Below are positions 61,515 to 64,000 of a stretch of DNA of 64,000 bases, one piece after another. Under the pieces are notes generated by a model. That model was not told where the DNA came from. It was given only the letters and a program-made list of their open reading frames with translations, and did no database searches. Origin of the DNA: Parageobacillus sp. KH3-4. GTDB taxonomy: Bacteria; Bacillota; Bacilli; Bacillales; Anoxybacillaceae. The DNA lies in NCBI RefSeq assembly GCF_022846435.1, contig NZ_AP025627.1, forward strand, positions 2,142,001 to 2,206,000. Direction: 5' to 3'. How positions within the stretch are numbered: position 1 is the first letter of the stretch; every line of letters starts with the position of its first letter. Position numbers and translations under genes: made by a program.

Positions 61515-62930
61515 ATTCTTTAACATTTCGATAAGCTCGTCATATTTAGGACTGTTCAAGAAATTTTCCACTGATACATGGAAAGCGTTTGGCAATTTTT
61601 CTTTTGCGCGATCCGTTAAATTTTGATGGGTGATGACGATATCTGCATCTGGCGGAAGTTGGTTAATTGCCGTATTCGTTACTTCAATATTTAATCCAGC
61701 TTTTTGCACTTTATTTCTCAGAATAGATGCTCCCATCGCACTAGAACCCATTCCTGCATCACAAGCGAATACGATTTTTCTTACGTTAGCTGGGGCTGCT
61801 TTTTCTTCATTTTTCAACACAGCAACAACATCGCTCTTTTTGCCTTTTAATTGTTGCATCTTTTCAGCCGCTTTTGTGATATCTTCTTCTTCAGTATTTT
61901 TCGCCGACTTTAAGAAAATAGATGCGACAAAGAATGACACCGCCGCAGCGACAAATACCCCTGCCAATACCCCAAGGTAGTTTCCTTTTGGCGTCATCGC
62001 TAATAGTGCAAAAATACTTCCTGGGGATGGAACCGCTACAAGCCCAGCATGGAAGATGGTAAATGTTAATACTCCACTAACTCCACCAGCCATTGCAGCT
62101 AAAATTAAAATCGGTTTCATCAAAATATATGGGAAGTAAATTTCATGAATCCCGCCTAAGAAATGAATGATTGCAGCTCCCGGTGCGGATTGTTTTGCCG
62201 TTCCTTTTCCAAACAACCAATATGCCAGTAGAATACCAAGACCTGGTCCCGGATTTGTTTCAAGTAGGAATAAAATCGATTTTCCTGTTTTCGCCGCTTG
62301 TTCAATACCAAGCGGGCTTAAAATTCCATGGTTAATCGCATTATTTAGGAATAAAACTTTTGCTGGTTCAATAAAAATATTCGCCAATGGCAATAAGTGC
62401 CAATCAACAATTTTTTCTACACCTGCTGCTAACGTTTTGCTAATTGCCGAAACAACTGGTCCAATCCCTTTGAATGCAATTAATGTTAATAGCCCGCCAA
62501 TAATTCCGGCGGAAAAGTTATTGACTAGCATTTCAAAGCCTTGTTTCACTTTCCCTTGAATCAGCTGGTCAAACTTTTTGATTAGGTAACCACCGAGTGG
62601 TCCCATAATCATTGCTCCTAGAAACATCGGAATTTCCGAACCGACAATGACTCCCATTGTCGCTGTGGCACCGACGACGCCGCCGCGAACATCGTAAATC
62701 ATTTTGCCACCCGTATAACCAATTAATAGTGGCAATAAATACGTAATCATTGGACTGACAAGTTTCGCAAACGCTTCATTTGGCAGCCATCCTTCCGGGA
62801 TAAATAGCGCCGTAATAATTCCCCACGCAATAAATGCCCCAATATTCGGCATAATCATTCCGCTTAAATAGCCACCAAAACGCTGAATCTTCACACGAAA
62901 GCTAGACTGATTTTCTGTTGTATAAGCCAT
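61506..62930 (-). CDS. mtlA: Mannitol PTS enzyme IICB
   Basis: A 474-residue membrane transporter and kinase. The N-terminal IIC domain (about 340 residues) has FGGYLSGMIMPNIGAFIAWG and LGGIHEIYFPYIL. The C-terminal IIB domain has the phosphorylated cysteine C390 in VFACDAGMGSSAMGA. It lacks a fused IIA domain, which mtlF supplies. A cre-like site and a candidate MtlR site lie in front. Confidence 0.95.
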   Translation of the reverse strand: MAYTTENQSSFRVKIQRFGGYLSGMIMPNIGAFIAWGIITALFIPEGWLPNEAFAKLVSPMITYLLPLLIGYTGGKMIYDVRGGVVGATATMGVIVGSEIPMFLGAMIMGPLGGYLIKKFDQLIQGKVKQGFEMLVNNFSAGIIGGLLTLIAFKGIGPVVSAISKTLAAGVEKIVDWHLLPLANIFIEPAKVLFLNNAINHGILSPLGIEQAAKTGKSILFLLETNPGPGLGILLAYWLFGKGTAKQSAPGAAIIHFLGGIHEIYFPYILMKPILILAAMAGGVSGVLTFTIFHAGLVAVPSPGSIFALLAMTPKGNYLGVLAGVFVAAAVSFFVASIFLKSAKNTEEEDITKAAEKMQQLKGKKSDVVAVLKNEEKAAPANVRKIVFACDAGMGSSAMGASILRNKVQKAGLNIEVTNTAINQLPPDADIVITHQNLTDRAKEKLPNAFHVSVENFLNSPKYDELIEMLKNKG

Positions 62931-62969
62931 GTTTCATTTCCTCCTTTTCTCCTAGGATGTACCTTTATC

Positions 62970-62983
62970 TTAAAACGCTTACA
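62970..62983 (-). promoter_or_regulatory. cre-like site in the mtlA leader
   Basis: On the minus strand TGTAAGCGTTTTAA matches TGTAAGCGTTWWCA at 13 of 14 positions, 40 bp before mtlA. Confidence 0.55.
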
Positions 62984-63028
62984 TTATGCATTCAATGAAA
63001 AGTAAATATCATTTTGTCCGCCACATTA

Positions 63029-63042
63029 TTGCCATTTTTTAA
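63029..63042 (-). promoter_or_regulatory. Candidate MtlR site upstream of mtlA
   Basis: TTGCCATTTTTTAA, about 100 bp before mtlA, is repeated exactly before mtlR. An adjoining TTGTCCGCCACAT (63015-63027) partly resembles the Bacillus MtlR half site TTGNCACA. Confidence 0.5.
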
Positions 63043-63281
63043 TAATAGTCGTTTTGATTCGACATTTTTAACCAACTAACTCCATTCACTTTTGTCATAA
63101 TCCTTTGTCTGTTCGACATCTGTTCGGCAAATATCCAAAAATTACATAAACAAAAAGCAATGTATATGCATTTTGAATCTGGGATTTGCTAAAACAAGTT
63201 TAAGAAGCATCTAGAGTATTCAAGTAATTTGAAATAGATCTGCAACAATGCCCCCGCTTACATGCTGCTGCACAACAAAAA

Positions 63282-63309
63282 AAGGACTGAGTCTGTTGAT
63301 TCAGTCCTT
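63282..63309 (-). terminator. Terminator of the methylmalonate-semialdehyde dehydrogenase gene
   Basis: AAGGACTGA and TCAGTCCTT form a 9-bp stem with a 10-nt loop. On the minus strand TTTTTTT follows. It lies 28 bp after the stop codon. Confidence 0.85.
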
Positions 63310-63336
63310 CCTATCTAACTATCACATATTACGGTT

Positions 63337-64000
63337 TCAATACCTCGCCGTCACCATCTTTTTACGCGTATAAAATTCAACGCCGTCGCGGCCATTTGCA
63401 TGAAGGTCTCCATAGAAAGAGTTTTTATAACCGGAGAATGGGAAAAACGCCATCGGCGCCGGAACCGCCACGTTGACACCGAGCATGCCGGCATCGATTT
63501 CTTCACGGAATTGACGGACTGCTTTCGCGCTGTCGGTGTAAATGCATGCGCCATTGGCGAATTCGGACTTGTTGGCAATTTGAATGGCTTCATCTAAATC
63601 CCGAGCCCGAACAACCGACAAGACAGGCGCAAAAATTTCATCTGTCCAAATCGTCATGCCCGGCTTCACATGGTCAAAAATCGTCGGTCCGATAAAATAG
63701 CCTTCTCCGCTTGCAGCAGAATCGCGGCGTCCGTCACGGACAAGCTGCGCTCCTTCTTTTTCGCCGATTTCAATATATTTGATGGTCCGTTCTTTATGAG
63801 ACTGACGAATGACGGGACCTAAAAAGACATCCTTCTGTAAACCATTGCCGATTTTTATCTCATCGGCTGCTTTCTTTAAACGTTCCACAAGCTCATCCGC
63901 AATATCGCCTACGGCCACTACTACTGCGCACGCCATGCAGCGTTCCCCTGCCGAGCCAAACGCGGCATTAATAATATTTGTAACGACATAGTCCAAATCA
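63337..64000 (-). CDS. Methylmalonate-semialdehyde dehydrogenase, partial (C-terminal part)
   Basis: The last 221 or so codons of a CoA-acylating aldehyde dehydrogenase; the start lies beyond the window. The catalytic cysteine is in [14 protein letters not shown], and the C terminus [34 protein letters not shown] is split across the typical MmsA/IolA ending. The enzyme converts (methyl)malonate semialdehyde to propionyl- or acetyl-CoA in valine or inositol breakdown. Neighbours needed to choose between mmsA and iolA are not in view. Confidence 0.9.
   Translation of the reverse strand, partial: DLDYVVTNIINAAFGSAGERCMACAVVVAVGDIADELVERLKKAADEIKIGNGLQKDVFLGPVIRQSHKERTIKYIEIGEKEGAQLVRDGRRDSAASGEGYFIGPTIFDHVKPGMTIWTDEIFAPVLSVVRARDLDEAIQIANKSEFANGACIYTDSAKAVRQFREEIDAGMLGVNVAVPAPMAFFPFSGYKNSFYGDLHANGRDGVEFYTRKKMVTARY

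Larger units (their letters stand above)
62931..63336. other. 406-bp intergenic region, mtlA promoter side
   Basis: Besides the sites listed separately it holds no gene. The stretch 63060-63240 is AT-rich and without recognisable structure. Confidence 0.6.

Noticed and set aside
1-64000. tRNA, rRNA, CRISPR arrays, complete insertion sequences or prophage genes
   Set aside because: No cloverleaf-like CCA-ending genes, ribosomal RNA segments, regular repeats, intact transposases with terminal repeats, or phage structural genes were recognised by reading. Only a decayed frame at 9120-9390 is a weak candidate for mobile DNA.

Overview
The window looks like a chromosomal segment of a moderately thermophilic Bacillaceae, most like Parageobacillus or Geobacillus. 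The clues are the medium-to-low GC, strong GGAGG ribosome binding sites, frequent GTG/TTG starts, a urtABCDE-ureABCEFGD-ureH locus, an mtlA-mtlR-mtlF-mtlD operon and AraR- and TnrA-type operators. Genus is inferred from gene order and protein resemblance, not from a search. No rRNA, tRNA, CRISPR array, prophage or intact insertion sequence was seen. The segment is a run of catabolic and nitrogen-scavenging operons, mostly on the minus strand.

Layout. (1) 1-7721: a membrane-anchored sugar-binding protein behind two AraR boxes, then a LacI-family regulator, an oligosaccharide ABC importer and a GH127 beta-L-arabinofuranosidase, so this end is about L-arabinose and its oligomers. (2) 7970-11051: nitronate monooxygenase, Uma2 nuclease-fold protein, pyroglutamyl peptidase and a DUF3899 membrane protein. 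(3) 11126-19476: dppABCDFE with D-aminopeptidase, an Lrp/AsnC regulator and a divergent amidohydrolase. (4) 19588-21892: enoyl-CoA hydratase-like protein and an SSS symporter. (5) 21935-33602: a sigma-54 regulon. A PAS-AAA-HTH activator (26678-28072) sits between three operons that each carry a -24/-12 promoter: aminotransferase plus symporter; gabT plus aldehyde dehydrogenase; and ureohydrolase, aldehyde dehydrogenase, NCS1 permease, nitrilase-type hydrolase and cyclase-family hydrolase. (6) 33861-44872: acetyltransferase, then urease structural and accessory genes, nickel permease and urea ABC transporter, with tandem TnrA/GlnR boxes upstream of urtA. (7) 45178-49164: gluconate permease, gluconokinase and LacI-type regulator. 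(8) 49408-51054: alkaline phosphatase. (9) 51115-57465: TctCBA tricarboxylate transporter with a CitS/CitT-like two-component system and an AEC permease. (10) 57639-62930: mannitol PTS operon. (11) 63337 to the window edge: the 3' part of a methylmalonate-semialdehyde dehydrogenase.

How the parts could work together. The most interesting reading joins regions 5 and 6. A ureohydrolase acting on a guanidino acid such as 4-guanidinobutyrate would release GABA and urea. GABA would go through GabT and an aldehyde dehydrogenase to succinate, and urea would go to the neighbouring urease. A shared palindrome (AATTCA-N4-TGAATT) occurs in pairs upstream of two of the three -24/-12 promoters and is a good candidate for the activator's binding site. 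The NCS1 permease, nitrilase-type hydrolase and cyclase-family hydrolase in the same operon are not explained by that pathway, so the true substrate is open.
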